NCBI RefSeq assembly: GCF_000262545.1
Contig: NZ_JH660660.1
Location: 1,078,975 to 1,142,974, forward strand
Length of the DNA stretch: 64,000 bases
Direction of reading: 5' to 3'
Origin: Prevotella bivia DSM 20514
GTDB taxonomy: Bacteria > Bacteroidota > Bacteroidia > Bacteroidales > Bacteroidaceae
A program made the position numbers and the translations under genes. The notes under the pieces are model-generated. The model did no database searches, was not told the origin of the DNA, and saw only the letters and a list, made by a program, of their open reading frames with translations. Each line of letters begins with the position of its first letter. The stretch's first letter is position 1. This document shows, piece by piece, positions 1 to 9,600 of the stretch.

Positions 1-2
1 CA

Positions 3-71
3 AGTGCTAATATGCGGATAAGTAATATGAGAGAAAAGTTTATTAAGCCTTTTATAAAGTATATTCAATAA
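3..71 (+). CDS. Possible 3' end of a gene cut by the window edge
   Basis: Frame 3 is open from the first base to a TAA at 69-71 and encodes 22 residues, SANMRISNMREK followed by FIKPFIKYIQ. The other two forward frames stop within the first 21 bases. It could be the C-terminus of an upstream plus-strand gene, but 23 codons can stay open by chance, so this is only a possibility. Bases 72-170 hold nothing I can recognise. Confidence 0.3.
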   Translation, partial: SANMRISNMREKFIKPFIKYIQ

Positions 72-170
72 CAATTTGTAAGTCATATCAAAGCGAAGAT
101 TACTTTGAAGTTGGAAAGATTTAGTTTTTGAAGATGCTCATTTACTTCTTAAATAAAAAAGTCCTAAAAC

Positions 171-202
171 TTTGCTAGTTAGGAAAATTAGCTGTAATTT
201 TG
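171..202 (+). promoter_or_regulatory. Bacteroidota-type promoter for rpsU
   Basis: TTTG at 171-174 (-33 element), a 20-nt spacer, then TAATTTTG at 195-202 (-7 element). This matches the TTTG/TAnnTTTG consensus of the Bacteroidota primary sigma factor. Transcription would start near 209, giving rpsU a leader of about 60 nt. Confidence 0.75.
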
Positions 203-269
203 CAGCCACTAATGGCATATAGTGTGCCTAAAGTATTGTTTAACAAATAAATAATTAAAACAAAAGAAC

Positions 270-461
270 ATGATTATTGTACCAGTAAAAGATGGCGAGA
301 ACATCGAAAGAGCGCTAAAGAAGTTTAAGAGAAAGTTTGAAAAAACAGGTGTTGTAAAGGAGTTACGCTCTCGTCAGCAGTTTGACAAACCTTCTGTTAA
401 GAAGCGCTTGAAGATGGAACGTGCCGTTTACGTGCAGCGTCTTCGCGATGCAGAGGAATAA
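270..461 (+). CDS. rpsU: 30S ribosomal protein bS21
   Basis: This 63-residue basic protein has the bS21 pattern: MIIVPVKDGENIERALKKFK at the N-terminus and a Lys/Arg-rich helix after it. bS21 binds the small-subunit platform. In Bacteroidota ribosomes it helps to bury the 3' end of 16S rRNA and so suppresses Shine-Dalgarno use (established for Flavobacteria). The start has no SD: the upstream sequence is A-rich, as is usual in this phylum. It is first in a probable operon with the recombinase and hpf genes. Confidence 0.95.
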   Translation: MIIVPVKDGENIERALKKFKRKFEKTGVVKELRSRQQFDKPSVKKRLKMERAVYVQRLRDAEE

Positions 462-540
462 AAAAACTCTGTTAATTTTTTGGTGATTTCATATAATCTC
501 CGTAAATTAGTTGCCAATAAATGGTAATGATGACACGCGA

Positions 541-1413
541 ATGGTAGATAGGTTCTTAGATTATTTACGGCTAGAAAAGGGATATTCCTTAAAAACGATA
601 GATAATTATCGTGATGATTTAAAAGGATTTGAACGATTTTATAAGAACTTTGATGAAACACTTTCTTGGGAAAGTATAGATTCGGATATTGTTCGCAATT
701 GGGTAGAATTTATGATGGACAATAAAGCCGCCGCAGCTTCTGTAAACAGAAGATTGAGTGCGCTGAGAAGTTTATATCGTTATTCACTCAAGCATGGTTT
801 TGTTGAGAAAGATCCCGTATATGGAATTCAGGGTCCGAAAAAACCAAAGTCCCTACCACAATTTGTTAAGGAGTCTGAGTTGGATCAGCTCTTGCAAGAT
901 GAGATGTGGGCAGATACGTATCAAGATCTTTTAGCACGTACGTTGATCGTTGTGTTATATGAAACTGGGATGCGATTGGGGGAGATAGTAGGACTTAATC
1001 TCAATAGTGTGGATTTTCATACTAGTAGCGTAAAAGTTACAGGCAAACGAAACAAGCAGCGTGTAATTCCTTTTGGTGAGGAGCTAGAGAGTAGTTTGAA
1101 GGCTTATCTTGGTAAGAGAAAAGCAATAGCAGGCGAAGAGGCTTTCTTTACTACAGAAAAGGGAGAAAGGGTAAATGATTATCAGGTGAGAGATCTCGTT
1201 AAGAAAAATCTTTCGAAAGTGTCGACCTTGAAGAAACGTACCCCTCACGTTTTACGTCATAGTTTTGCCACAGCAATGTTAAATCATAATGCTGGATTGG
1301 AAAGTGTTCGAAAGTTGTTAGGACATGAGTCGCTCTCTACAACAGAGATTTATACTCATACCACCTTTGAACAATTAAAACGAATTTATAAGAATGCCCA
1401 TCCTAGGGCTTAA
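541..1413 (+). CDS. xerC: Tyrosine recombinase, XerC/XerD family
   Basis: This 290-residue site-specific recombinase carries an N-terminal SAM-like core-binding domain (about residues 1-85) and a C-terminal catalytic domain. The catalytic set is visible: R145 in GMRLGE, H236-x-x-R239 in HVLRHS, H262 in LLGHESLSTTEIY and nucleophile Y271. Xer recombinases resolve chromosome dimers at dif during division. A TTG 30 bases upstream (511) is in frame, but the protein from ATG 541 (MVDRFLDYLRLEKGYS) starts where Xer proteins normally do. Its position between rpsU and hpf looks conserved and housekeeping rather than phage-derived. XerC versus XerD cannot be settled from one copy. Confidence 0.85.
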   Translation: MVDRFLDYLRLEKGYSLKTIDNYRDDLKGFERFYKNFDETLSWESIDSDIVRNWVEFMMDNKAAAASVNRRLSALRSLYRYSLKHGFVEKDPVYGIQGPKKPKSLPQFVKESELDQLLQDEMWADTYQDLLARTLIVVLYETGMRLGEIVGLNLNSVDFHTSSVKVTGKRNKQRVIPFGEELESSLKAYLGKRKAIAGEEAFFTTEKGERVNDYQVRDLVKKNLSKVSTLKKRTPHVLRHSFATAMLNHNAGLESVRKLLGHESLSTTEIYTHTTFEQLKRIYKNAHPRA

Positions 1414-1434
1414 CCCTTAAAAATGGAGGTCACT

Positions 1435-1734
1435 ATGGAGATTTTGATTAAGTCGATTCATTTCGATGCTACCGAAAAATTGCAAGCCTTTGTAAATAAA
1501 AAGGTTGAAAAGTTAGAAAAAACTTACGAAGATATTCAGAAAGTAGAGGTGCAATTAAAAGTCGAGAAACCAGCTACAGCATTAAATAAGACAGCAAGTA
1601 TAACAGTAGATGTTCCAGGAACAGCACTGTTTGTTGAAAAAACGAGCGATACATTTGAAGAAAGTGTAGATGCGTGCTTAGATGCGGTAAAGGTACAACT
1701 CGCAAAATATAAAGAAAAACAGCGTAATCGTTAA
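1435..1734 (+). CDS. hpf: Ribosome hibernation-promoting factor, short form (HPF/RaiA family)
   Basis: This 99-residue protein has the HPF/YfiA fold pattern: MEILIKSIHFDATEKLQAFV, an acidic-basic helix, then VEKTSDTFEESVDACLDAVK. It lacks the C-terminal dimerisation domain of long HPF. It binds the decoding region of idle ribosomes and protects them. An in-frame ATG at 1423 exists, but the strong GGAGGT at 1426-1431 sits just upstream of ATG 1435 and family members begin at this methionine, so 1435 is preferred. The good SD is unusual for this phylum. It follows the recombinase stop by 21 bases and probably shares the rpsU transcript. Confidence 0.9.
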   Translation: MEILIKSIHFDATEKLQAFVNKKVEKLEKTYEDIQKVEVQLKVEKPATALNKTASITVDVPGTALFVEKTSDTFEESVDACLDAVKVQLAKYKEKQRNR

Positions 1735-1750
1735 TTTTTATCCTAAAAAT

Positions 1751-1781
1751 TTTGAGGATTAAAAAATAAGCGTTATCTTTG
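1751..1781 (+). promoter_or_regulatory. Promoter of the tRNA-tuf-rpoBC transcription unit
   Basis: TTTG at 1751-1754, a 19-nt spacer and TATCTTTG at 1774-1781 form a near-ideal Bacteroidota promoter. The start site would be near 1788, about 45 nt before the first tRNA. Confidence 0.8.
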
Positions 1782-1832
1782 CAGCCGTTTTACGACAAGT
1801 AGGACTGTAAGCCGTATGACGGCTGCAATCAA

Positions 1833-1906
1833 GCCTCTTTAGCTCAGTTGGCCAGAGCACGTGATTTGTAATCTCGGGGTCGTTGGTTCGAATCCGACAA
1901 GAGGCT
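1833..1906 (+). tRNA. tRNA-Thr (anticodon TGT)
   Basis: A 74-nt cloverleaf: acceptor arms 1833-1839 and 1899-1905 pair fully, D arm GCTC/GAGC, T arm GTTGG/CCGAC with TTCGAAT loop. The anticodon TGT is at 1867-1869. The anticodon stem CGTGA/TCTCG has one T-T mismatch in the middle. CCA is not encoded. Confidence 0.95.
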
Positions 1907-1934
1907 CTCCTGAAAAGGAAAACAAAAAGAGTAA

Positions 1935-2016
1935 GGGTAGTTTCCAGAGTGGCCAAATGGGGCAGACTGTAAATCTGCTGCTTCTAGCTTCGGTGGTTCG
2001 AATCCATCACTACCCA
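1935..2016 (+). tRNA. tRNA-Tyr (anticodon GTA)
   Basis: An 82-nt class II tRNA with a long variable arm (CTTCTAGCTTC region), acceptor GGGTAGT pairing with ACTACCC, and T arm around GGTTCGAATCC. The anticodon GTA is at 1969-1971. CCA is not encoded. Confidence 0.96.
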
Positions 2017-2024
2017 CTCTCAAT

Positions 2025-2097
2025 GCGGAAATAGCTCAGTTGATAGAGCACTAGCCTTCCAAGCTGGGGGTCGCGGGTTTGAGCCCCGTTTTCCGCT
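2025..2097 (+). tRNA. tRNA-Gly (anticodon TCC)
   Basis: A 73-nt cloverleaf with acceptor GCGGAAA/TTTCCGC, anticodon loop CTTCCAA (anticodon TCC at 2058-2060) and T loop TTTGAGC. It lies 8 nt after tRNA-Tyr. Confidence 0.95.
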
Positions 2098-2103
2098 CTT
2101 ATT

Positions 2104-2175
<72 letters not shown>

Positions 2176-2243
2176 CTACATTATACTAAATAGTGTAGGC
2201 TTAAATTTTGATTATTAATTTAATATTAAATAAAAAATAAGCT

Positions 2244-3440
2244 ATGGCTAAAGAAGAATTCGTACGTACCAAACCGCACGTAAATATTGGTACTATTGGT
2301 CACGTAGACCACGGTAAGACAACTCTTACTGCTGCTATCTCTAAGACTCTTCATGAAAAGGGTTTCGGTTCTGGTGATATCAAGTCTTTCGATCAGATCG
2401 ACAACGCACCTGAGGAGAAAGAGCGTGGTATTACTATTAACTCAGCTCACATTGAGTACGAAACAGCAAACCGTCACTACGCTCACGTTGACTGTCCTGG
2501 TCACGCAGACTACGTAAAGAACATGGTTACTGGTGCTGCTCAGATGGACGGTTCTATCCTTGTTGTAGCTGCTACTGATGGTCCTATGCCACAGACTCGT
2601 GAACACGTGTTGTTGGCTCGTCAGGTAAACGTACCTCGCTTGGTTGTTTTCTTGAATAAGTGCGACATGGTTGACGATGAAGAAATGCTTGACCTTGTTG
2701 AAATGGAGGTTCGTGAGATCCTTGAGCAATATGGTTATGAAGAGGATACTCCAATCATTCGTGGTTCTGCACTTGGTGCTTTGAACGGTGTTGAAAAGTG
2801 GGTAAACTCTGTAATGGAGTTGATGGATACTGTTGATACATGGATCCAGCAGCCAGAGCGTGAGGTTGATAAACCTTTCTTGATGCCTGTTGAGGATGTA
2901 TTCTCTATCACTGGTCGTGGTACAGTTGCTACTGGTCGTATCGAGACAGGTAAGTGTAAAGTAGGTGACGAAGTACAGTTGCTAGGTCTTGGTGAAGACA
3001 AGAAGTCAGTTATCACTGGTGTTGAAATGTTCCGTAAGAACTTGAGCGAAGGTGAAGCTGGTGATAACGTTGGTCTTTTGCTTCGTGGTATTGATAAGGC
3101 AGAAGTTAAGCGTGGTATGGTAGTTGTACACCCAGGTGCTATTACTCCTCACGATCATTTCAAGGCTTCTATCTACGTGTTGAAGAAGGAAGAGGGTGGT
3201 CGTCATACTCCATTCGGTAACAAGTATCGTCCACAGTTCTATCTACGTACAATGGACTGTACTGGTGAAATCAAGTTGCCAGAGGGTGTAGAAATGGTTA
3301 TGCCTGGTGATAACGTTGAAATCGAGGTTGAATTGATTTACAAGGTTGCTTTGAACGAAGGTCTTCGTTTCGCTATCCGTGAGGGTGGTCGTACTGTAGG
3401 TTCTGGTCAGATTACTTCTATTCTAGAAGATGTAAAGTAA
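2244..3440 (+). CDS. tuf: Translation elongation factor Tu
   Basis: This 398-residue GTPase delivers aminoacyl-tRNA to the ribosomal A site. Visible motifs: P-loop GHVDHGKT at residues 19-26, DCPGHADY (switch II), NKCD and the domain II/III sequence through [10 protein letters not shown] near the end. The length is normal for the family. Codon use is strongly biased (CGT, GGT, AAG), as expected for one of the most expressed genes in the cell. It lies between the tRNA array and tRNA-Trp, in the ancestral tufB position next to secE-nusG. Confidence 0.98.
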   Translation: MAKEEFVRTKPHVNIGTIGHVDHGKTTLTAAISKTLHEKGFGSGDIKSFDQIDNAPEEKERGITINSAHIEYETANRHYAHVDCPGHADYVKNMVTGAAQMDGSILVVAATDGPMPQTREHVLLARQVNVPRLVVFLNKCDMVDDEEMLDLVEMEVREILEQYGYEEDTPIIRGSALGALNGVEKWVNSVMELMDTVDTWIQQPEREVDKPFLMPVEDVFSITGRGTVATGRIETGKCKVGDEVQLLGLGEDKKSVITGVEMFRKNLSEGEAGDNVGLLLRGIDKAEVKRGMVVVHPGAITPHDHFKASIYVLKKEEGGRHTPFGNKYRPQFYLRTMDCTGEIKLPEGVEMVMPGDNVEIEVELIYKVALNEGLRFAIREGGRTVGSGQITSILEDVK

Positions 3441-3469
3441 TTTAGAAATATCTAAACTTACAATAATAC

Positions 3470-3502
3470 AAGTTCCCGACTCTTCGGGGTGGGGAACTTA
3501 TT
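3470..3502 (+). terminator. Hairpin after tuf (partial terminator or processing site)
   Basis: AAGTTCCC at 3470-3477 pairs with GGGAACTT at 3492-3499, followed by ATTTA. The T-run is weak and tRNA-Trp begins two bases later, so it may lower downstream expression or mark RNA processing rather than end the transcript. Confidence 0.5.
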
Positions 3503-3503
3503 T

Positions 3504-3576
3504 ACGGGCTTAGCTCAGCTGGTAGAGCGACGGTCTCCAAAACCGTAGGTCGTGGGTTCGATCCCTGCAGCCCGTG
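3504..3576 (+). tRNA. tRNA-Trp (anticodon CCA)
   Basis: A 73-nt cloverleaf: acceptor ACGGGCT/AGCCCGT, anticodon stem ACGGT/ACCGT, loop CTCCAAA with anticodon CCA at 3537-3539, T loop TTCGATC. The position between tuf and secE is common in bacteria. Confidence 0.96.
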
Positions 3577-3592
3577 CTAAAAGATATAATTT

Positions 3593-3784
3593 ATGTTTAA
3601 TAAGTTAGTTAAATATTGCAAGGCTTGTTATGAAGAACTTGCGCATAAAACTACTTGGCCATCTCGTGCCGAACTAACACATCGTGCAATGGTTGTTTTA
3701 ACTGCTTCCCTTGTCATTGCCGTTGTAGTGTTCATTATGGATTTCGTATTCCAGCATGTGATGAATTTTGTATATCCAAGTTAA
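3593..3784 (+). CDS. secE: Preprotein translocase subunit SecE
   Basis: This 63-residue single-span inner-membrane protein has an amphipathic N-terminal helix with the SecE pattern ([14 protein letters not shown], with the conserved W-P), followed by one membrane segment at about residues 32-55. SecE clamps the two halves of SecY in the SecYEG channel. It sits 16 bases after tRNA-Trp and 13 before nusG, the classic secE-nusG pair. Confidence 0.95.
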   Translation: MFNKLVKYCKACYEELAHKTTWPSRAELTHRAMVVLTASLVIAVVVFIMDFVFQHVMNFVYPS

Positions 3785-3797
3785 TATATTAGGGAAA

Positions 3798-4343
3798 ATG
3801 GCTGATACAGAAAAGAAATGGTATGTACTTCGTGCTATAAGTGGTAAGGAGGCAAAGGTAAAAGAATATATCGATGCTCAATTACGATTGAATACGAAGT
3901 TGGCTGAGCGTGTTTTTGAGGTGTTACTACCTATGGAAAAACATGCCTCTTTGCGTAATGGTAAGCGCGTAATTAAAGAGAAGTTGAGTCTTCCTGGTTA
4001 TGTGCTTGTTCAAGCCAATATGACCCCTGATATTGCTTCAACGCTCCGATTTATGCCTAATGTTTTAGGATTTTTAGGTGGTACTTCAGAGCCTTCTCCA
4101 ATACGCCAAGCTGACATTAATCGTTTGCTGGGTAATGTAGAAGAAACAGAGGTTAACGGTATGCAAGATGTGCCATATAGTGTGGGTGAGTCGGTTAAGG
4201 TTATTGAAGGACCTTTTGCTGGTTTTCACGGTGTTATCGAAGAGATAAATACCGAGAAGCACAAGTTAAAGGTTATGGTAATGATTTTCGGTAGACAAAA
4301 TCCACTCGAATTGAGTTTTATGCAAGTTTCAAAAGAAGAATAA
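3798..4343 (+). CDS. nusG: Transcription termination/antitermination factor NusG
   Basis: This 181-residue protein has an N-terminal NGN domain ([20 protein letters not shown]) and a C-terminal KOW domain ([20 protein letters not shown]). NusG binds the RNA polymerase clamp and links it to the leading ribosome or to Rho. An upstream in-frame ATG at 3768 lies inside secE. The ATG at 3798 gives the family start [13 protein letters not shown]. Confidence 0.95.
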   Translation: MADTEKKWYVLRAISGKEAKVKEYIDAQLRLNTKLAERVFEVLLPMEKHASLRNGKRVIKEKLSLPGYVLVQANMTPDIASTLRFMPNVLGFLGGTSEPSPIRQADINRLLGNVEETEVNGMQDVPYSVGESVKVIEGPFAGFHGVIEEINTEKHKLKVMVMIFGRQNPLELSFMQVSKEE

Positions 4344-4402
4344 GTGTTGTTACGAATACGATTCTGTCTTTTATAGTATAATTTTTAATATTAACAAAGG
4401 AA

Positions 4403-4843
4403 ATGGCTAAAGAAGTTGCTGGTTTAATCAAACTACAGATTAAAGGCGGTGCTGCAAATCCTTCACCCCCAGTTGGTCCTGCTCTTGGTTCTAAGGGTAT
4501 TAACATTATGGGCTTCTGTAAGGAATTTAATGCCCGTACCCAGGACAAGGCTGGTAAAGTACTTCCAGTAGTAATTACTTATTACAACGATAAGTCTTTC
4601 AGCTTTATCATCAAGACTCCTCCTGCTGCTGTTCAGCTTATGGACGCTGCAAAGATCAAGAGTGGTTCTGGTGAGCCTAATCGAAAGAAAGTAGCTACTG
4701 TTACTTGGGATCAGATTAAGGCTATCGCTGAAGATAAGATGCCTGATTTAAACTGCTTCACTGTTGAAAGTGCAATGCGTTTGATCGCTGGTACAGCTCG
4801 TAGTATGGGTATTACAGTAAAAGGGGATTTCCCTGGTGAATAA
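4403..4843 (+). CDS. rplK: 50S ribosomal protein uL11
   Basis: This 146-residue protein shows the L11 N-terminal domain with the Pro-rich [17 protein letters not shown] and the C-terminal rRNA-binding domain ([20 protein letters not shown]). It forms the base of the GTPase-associated centre with 23S rRNA. It is first of rplK-rplA-rplJ-rplL. Confidence 0.97.
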   Translation: MAKEVAGLIKLQIKGGAANPSPPVGPALGSKGINIMGFCKEFNARTQDKAGKVLPVVITYYNDKSFSFIIKTPPAAVQLMDAAKIKSGSGEPNRKKVATVTWDQIKAIAEDKMPDLNCFTVESAMRLIAGTARSMGITVKGDFPGE

Positions 4844-4864
4844 TTTTAAACTTCAGAAGTAAAA

Positions 4865-5557
4865 ATGAGTAAACTGACAAAAAATCAGAAATCAGTAGCT
4901 GAGAAGGTTGAAACAGGGAAAGCATACACATTGGCAGAGGCATCTCAGCTAGTAAAAGATATTACTACTACTAAGTTTGATGCTTCAGTTGATATCGATG
5001 TACGTCTCGGTGTCGATCCTCGTAAAGCTAACCAAATGGTTCGTGGCGTAGTGTCACTTCCAAATGGTACAGGTAAGGTTACCCGTGTTCTCTGTCTATG
5101 TACACCTGATCAGGAAGCTGCTGCTAAAGAAGCTGGTGCTGATTATGTAGGTCTTGACGAATATGTTGAGAAGATCAAAGGCGGTTGGACTGATATAGAT
5201 GTTATTATTACTATGCCATCTTGTATGGGTAAGTTAGGTCCTTTGGGTCGTATTCTCGGTCCTCGTGGTCTTATGCCTAACCCAAAGAGTGGTACCGTAA
5301 CAATGGACGTTGCTAAGGCAGTAAAGGATGTTAAGCAAGGTAAGATTGATTTCAAGGTTGATAAGGCTGGTATTATCCACACATCAATCGGTAAGGTAAG
5401 TATGCCTGCTGAACACATCTTAGGTAACGCAAAGGAATTTATTTCTACAGTTATCAAGTTGAAGCCTGCTGCTGCTAAAGGTACATATATCAAGAGTATC
5501 TTTATTTCTAGCACAATGAGTAAGGGTATAAAGATTGATCCTAAATCAGCTGAATAA
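4865..5557 (+). CDS. rplA: 50S ribosomal protein uL1
   Basis: This 230-residue L1 contains [20 protein letters not shown] and the hallmark [21 protein letters not shown]1 forms the mobile stalk at the E site and, in many bacteria, represses its own rplKA message. It follows rplK by 21 bases. I did not find a clear L1-binding mimic in the 59-nt rplK leader. Confidence 0.97.
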   Translation: MSKLTKNQKSVAEKVETGKAYTLAEASQLVKDITTTKFDASVDIDVRLGVDPRKANQMVRGVVSLPNGTGKVTRVLCLCTPDQEAAAKEAGADYVGLDEYVEKIKGGWTDIDVIITMPSCMGKLGPLGRILGPRGLMPNPKSGTVTMDVAKAVKDVKQGKIDFKVDKAGIIHTSIGKVSMPAEHILGNAKEFISTVIKLKPAAAKGTYIKSIFISSTMSKGIKIDPKSAE

Positions 5558-5575
5558 CTCTAAAAGTTTGGTAAG

Positions 5576-6094
5576 ATGAAAAAAGAAGTAAAAGATACTA
5601 TTATCACTGAACTCGGTGAGACAATTAAGAGCTATCCACATTTCTATCTAGTTGATGTAACTGGGTTGAATGCAGAGGCTACAAGCTCTCTCCGTCGTAA
5701 ATGCTTCAAGAGCGAAATAAAGATGGTTGTTGTTAAGAATACCCTTCTTCATAAGGCTTTCGAGGCTTCAGATGTAGATTTTGAACCATTATATAGTTCA
5801 CTAGTTGGTAACACTGCTGTTATGTTTTCAAACACAGCAAATGTTCCTGCTAAGCTATTGAAAGAGTATTCTAAAGAAAGTATTCCTGCTTTGAAGGCAG
5901 CATACGCTGAAGAATCTATTTTCATAGGTGCAGATAAGCTAGCTGAACTTGCGGCTCTCAAGAGTAAGAATGAGCTTATTGCAGATGTTGTTGCTTTGCT
6001 ACAGTCTCCTGCAAAGAACGTGATTTCTTCCCTTCAATCTGGTGCGAACACTATTCATGGTGTGCTTAAGACTTTAGGCGAACGCGCTGAATAA
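5576..6094 (+). CDS. rplJ: 50S ribosomal protein uL10
   Basis: This 172-residue L10 has the N-terminal rRNA-binding domain (YLVDVTGLNAEATSSLRRKC) and a C-terminal helix that anchors L7/L12 dimers. It lies 18 bases after rplA and 59 bases before rplL, whose product it binds. Confidence 0.96.
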   Translation: MKKEVKDTIITELGETIKSYPHFYLVDVTGLNAEATSSLRRKCFKSEIKMVVVKNTLLHKAFEASDVDFEPLYSSLVGNTAVMFSNTANVPAKLLKEYSKESIPALKAAYAEESIFIGADKLAELAALKSKNELIADVVALLQSPAKNVISSLQSGANTIHGVLKTLGERAE

Positions 6095-6153
6095 AATCTA
6101 ATAAAGTCAAAGATATATTTATTTTTAGAACAAAATTAAAAAGTTAGAATAAA

Positions 6154-6531
6154 ATGGCAGATATTAAAGCTATTGCAGAAGAATTAGTAAATCTTACTGT
6201 TAAGGAAGTAAACGAGTTGGCAACTGTCCTAAAGGACGAGTATGGTATCGAACCTGCAGCTGCAGCTGTTGCTGTTGCTGGTCCTGCTGCTGCTGGCGCA
6301 GCTGCTGGTGCAGAAGAAAAAACATCTTTCGATGTAGTTCTTGCTGACGCTGGTGCAAACAAGCTAAAGGTTGTTAAGGCTGTTAAGGAAGCTTGTGGTC
6401 TTGGTTTGAAGGAAGCTAAGGATCTAGTTGACGGTGCACCTTCTACATTGAAGGAAGGTATGTCTAAGGATGAAGCTGAAAACTTGAAGAAGGCTATCGA
6501 AGCAGAAGGTGCTAAGGTAGAGTTGAAGTAA
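6154..6531 (+). CDS. rplL: 50S ribosomal protein bL12 (L7/L12)
   Basis: This 125-residue acidic protein has an N-terminal dimerisation segment, an Ala/Gly/Val hinge (about residues 34-52) and the C-terminal factor-binding domain ([20 protein letters not shown]). Several dimers sit on L10 and recruit EF-Tu and EF-G. It is needed in several copies per ribosome, which fits the attenuator just downstream. Confidence 0.97.
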   Translation: MADIKAIAEELVNLTVKEVNELATVLKDEYGIEPAAAAVAVAGPAAAGAAAGAEEKTSFDVVLADAGANKLKVVKAVKEACGLGLKEAKDLVDGAPSTLKEGMSKDEAENLKKAIEAEGAKVELK

Positions 6532-6555
6532 GCTTCAATTAACTCGTAAAATTAC

Positions 6556-6595
6556 AAGGTTAGGATTTACCAAGTAGGTGAGTCCTAACCTTTTT
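6556..6595 (+). terminator. Attenuator-like hairpin between rplL and rpoB
   Basis: AAGGTTAGGA (6556-6565) pairs with TCCTAACCTT (6583-6592). The inner TTTACC/GGTGAG extends this to a 16-bp stem with an AAGTA loop, and T residues follow the stem. No promoter was seen between it and rpoB, so read-through must supply rpoBC. It parallels the rplL-rpoB attenuator of E. coli. Confidence 0.75.
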
Positions 6596-6672
6596 ATGTC
6601 TTTAAGACTTTTTATTGGGTGTTTTTCCTTTCTTAATAAGGTTGTATTCATTCGATTATTATCATTTAATTT

Positions 6673-9600
6673 ATGGCATTAGAAAATAAACCCAGAGTAA
6701 ATTTCGCAAGCGTTAAGAATCCGTATCCATATCCGGATTTTCTTGATGTACAGCTGAAATCTTTCAGTGATTTCTTACAGCTTGATACACCGCCTGAAGA
6801 ACGCAAGAACGACGGTTTATATAAGGTATTCACAGAGAATTTCCCTATAACCGACACTCGTAATAACTTTGTTCTTGAGTTCTTGGATTATTTCGTTGAC
6901 CCACCTCGTTACTCTATTGATGAGTGTTTAGAGCGTGGATTAACATATAGTGTTCCTTTGAAGGCTAAGATGAAGTTGTATTGTACCGATCCTGATCACG
7001 AGGATTTCGCTACAGTAACAGATGATGTTTTTTTAGGAACAATTCCTTATATGACTAGCAATGGTACTTTTGTTATTAATGGTGCCGAGCGTGTTGTTGT
7101 TTCGCAGTTACATCGTTCTCCGGGAGTTTTCTTTGGTCAGGGTGTTCATGCTAACGGTTCTGTATTGTACAGTGCTCGTATTATTCCTTTCAAAGGTTCT
7201 TGGATAGAGTTTGCTACAGACATTAATAATGTTATGTATGCTTACATTGATCGTAAGAAAAAGTTGCCTGTAACAACGATGTTGCGTGCAATAGGCTTTG
7301 AAAGTGATAAGGATATTCTTCAAATCTTTGATCTTTGCGAAGAAGTAAAGGTGAATAAGAAGAATATGAAAGCTGCTATCGGCAGAAGAATTGCTGGTAA
7401 CGTGATGAAGACTTGGACAGAGGACTTTGTTGATGAAGATACTGGTGAGGTGGTATCTATTGAGCGTAATGAGGTTGTAGTAGAGCGTGAAACTTTGGTT
7501 ACAGATGAGAATGTTGATGTAATTTTGGAAAGTTCTGTTCCTACTATCTTATTGCATAAGGACGAGGATGCTGCTAATAAGTATTCTATTATCTTCAATA
7601 CTTTAGCAAAGGATCCTAGCCACTCTGAAATAGAAGCTGTAAATTATATTTATCGTCAGCTTCGTAATGCCGATGCTGCTGATGATGCAAGTGCACGTGA
7701 AGTATTCCAGAATTTGTTCTTCTCTGATAAGAGATATGACTTAGGGGAAGTTGGGCGTTATCGTATCAACAAGAAGTTAGGTCTTGATACAGATTCTGAA
7801 GTTCGTGTTCTTACTAAGGAAGATATTATAGAGATTGTTAAGTATCTCATTAACTTGATAAACTCTAATGCTACCGTTGATGATATTGACCACTTGTCTA
7901 ACCGTCGTGTTCGTACAGTAGGTGAGCAATTGGCTAATCAGTTCTCTATTGGTTTGGCACGTATGAGTCGTACTATTCGCGAACGTATGAATGTCCGTGA
8001 TAGTGAAGTGTTCCGCCCAACTGATTTGATTAACGCTAAGACTATTTCTAGTGTTATCAATTCATTCTTTGGAACTAACCCTTTGAGCCAGTTTATGGAT
8101 CAGACAAACCCATTGGCAGAGGTTACTCATAAGCGTCGTTTGTCTGCGCTTGGTCCTGGTGGTTTGTCGCGTGAGCGTGCAGGTTTTGAGGTGCGTGATG
8201 TTCACTATACTCACTATGGTCGTTTGTGTCCTATTGAGTCGCCTGAAGGTCCTAATATTGGTTTGATATCATCTCTATGTATGTATGCTAAGATCAATGA
8301 TCTTGGTTTCATCATTACTCCTTATCGTCAGGTTCGTGACGCTAAGGTAGATATGGATAATAAAGATGTTGTGTTCCTAACAGCAGAGGAAGAAGAAGAG
8401 AAGATTATCGGACAGGGTAATGCTCCTTTGAATGCTGATGGTACCTTTATTCGTACTACCGTAAAGTGTCGTCAGGATGCTGACTACCCAGTAGTACCTC
8501 CTTCTAATGTTAAGTTGATGGATGTTTCTCCTCAACAGATTGCTTCTGTGTCTGCAGGTTTGATTCCTTTCTTGGAACACGATGACGGTCACCGTGCATT
8601 GATGGGATGTAATATGATGCGTCAGGCTGTGCCATTGCTTCATAACGATGCTCCTATTGTAGGTACAGGTTTGGAAAAGCAGGTATGTGAAGACTCACGT
8701 ACAATGATTATGGCTGAAGGTGAAGGCGTAATAGAATATGTAGATGCTACAACTATTCGTATTCTTTACGATCGTACGGAAGATGATGAGTTCGTAAGCT
8801 TTGAACCAGCTTTGAAGGAATATCGTATTCCTAAATTCCGCCGTACTAACCAAAACATGGTTATAGATCTTCGTCCTATCTGCGAGAAGGGGCAGCGAGT
8901 AAAGAAGAATGATATATTGACAGAAGGCTATGCTACAGAAAATGGCGAGCTAGCTCTTGGGCGTAATCTCCTTGTTGCTTATATGCCTTGGAAGGGTTAT
9001 AATTATGAGGACGCAGTGGTTATTTCTGAGCGTATGGTACGTGAAGATGTTCTAACATCTGTCCACGTTGACGAATACTCTCTTGAAGTTCGTGAGACTA
9101 AGCGTGGTGTAGAAGAGTTTACTGCTGATATTCCAAATGTTAGCGAAGAAGCTACAAAGGATCTTGATGATAATGGTATTATCCGTGTAGGTGCTCGTGT
9201 AGAACCTGGCGATATTATGATTGGTAAAATTTCACCTAAGGGGGAGAGTGATCCTTCTCCAGAAGAGAAGTTGCTTCGTGCTATTTTCGGTGATAAAGCT
9301 GGTGATGTTAAGGATTCTTCATTGAAAGCAAATCCATCGTTGAGTGGTGTTGTTATTGATAAGAAGTTATTTAGCCGTGCTATAAAAACTCGCGAAAGTA
9401 AACGTCAAGACAAGGCTGTGCTACAGCGTTTGGATGATGAGCAGGAGGCAAAGATTAACGACTTGAAAGATATCCTTGTCGATAAGTTGATGGAACTTAC
9501 AGAAGGTAAGGAATCACAGGGAGTGAAGGATTATTCTGATGCCGAGATTATCACAAAGGGTAGCAAGTTTACTGTTGCAGCTTTGAAAAACCTAGATTAT

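Noticed and set aside
511..540. TTG-started N-terminal extension of the XerC-like protein
   Set aside because: Homologous recombinases begin at the MVDRFLDYL region, so ATG 541 is the better start.
541..1413. The tyrosine recombinase as integrase of the island at 15-28 kb
   Set aside because: It is 14 kb away, sits in a conserved rpsU-hpf setting and has housekeeping Xer features. No attachment-site duplication was found at the island ends.
5143..5514. 123-residue minus-strand ORF inside rplA, and similar long antisense frames in rpoB, rpoC, tuf and obg
   Set aside because: They are reverse-frame shadows caused by strong codon bias in highly expressed genes. None has a promoter or recognisable family.
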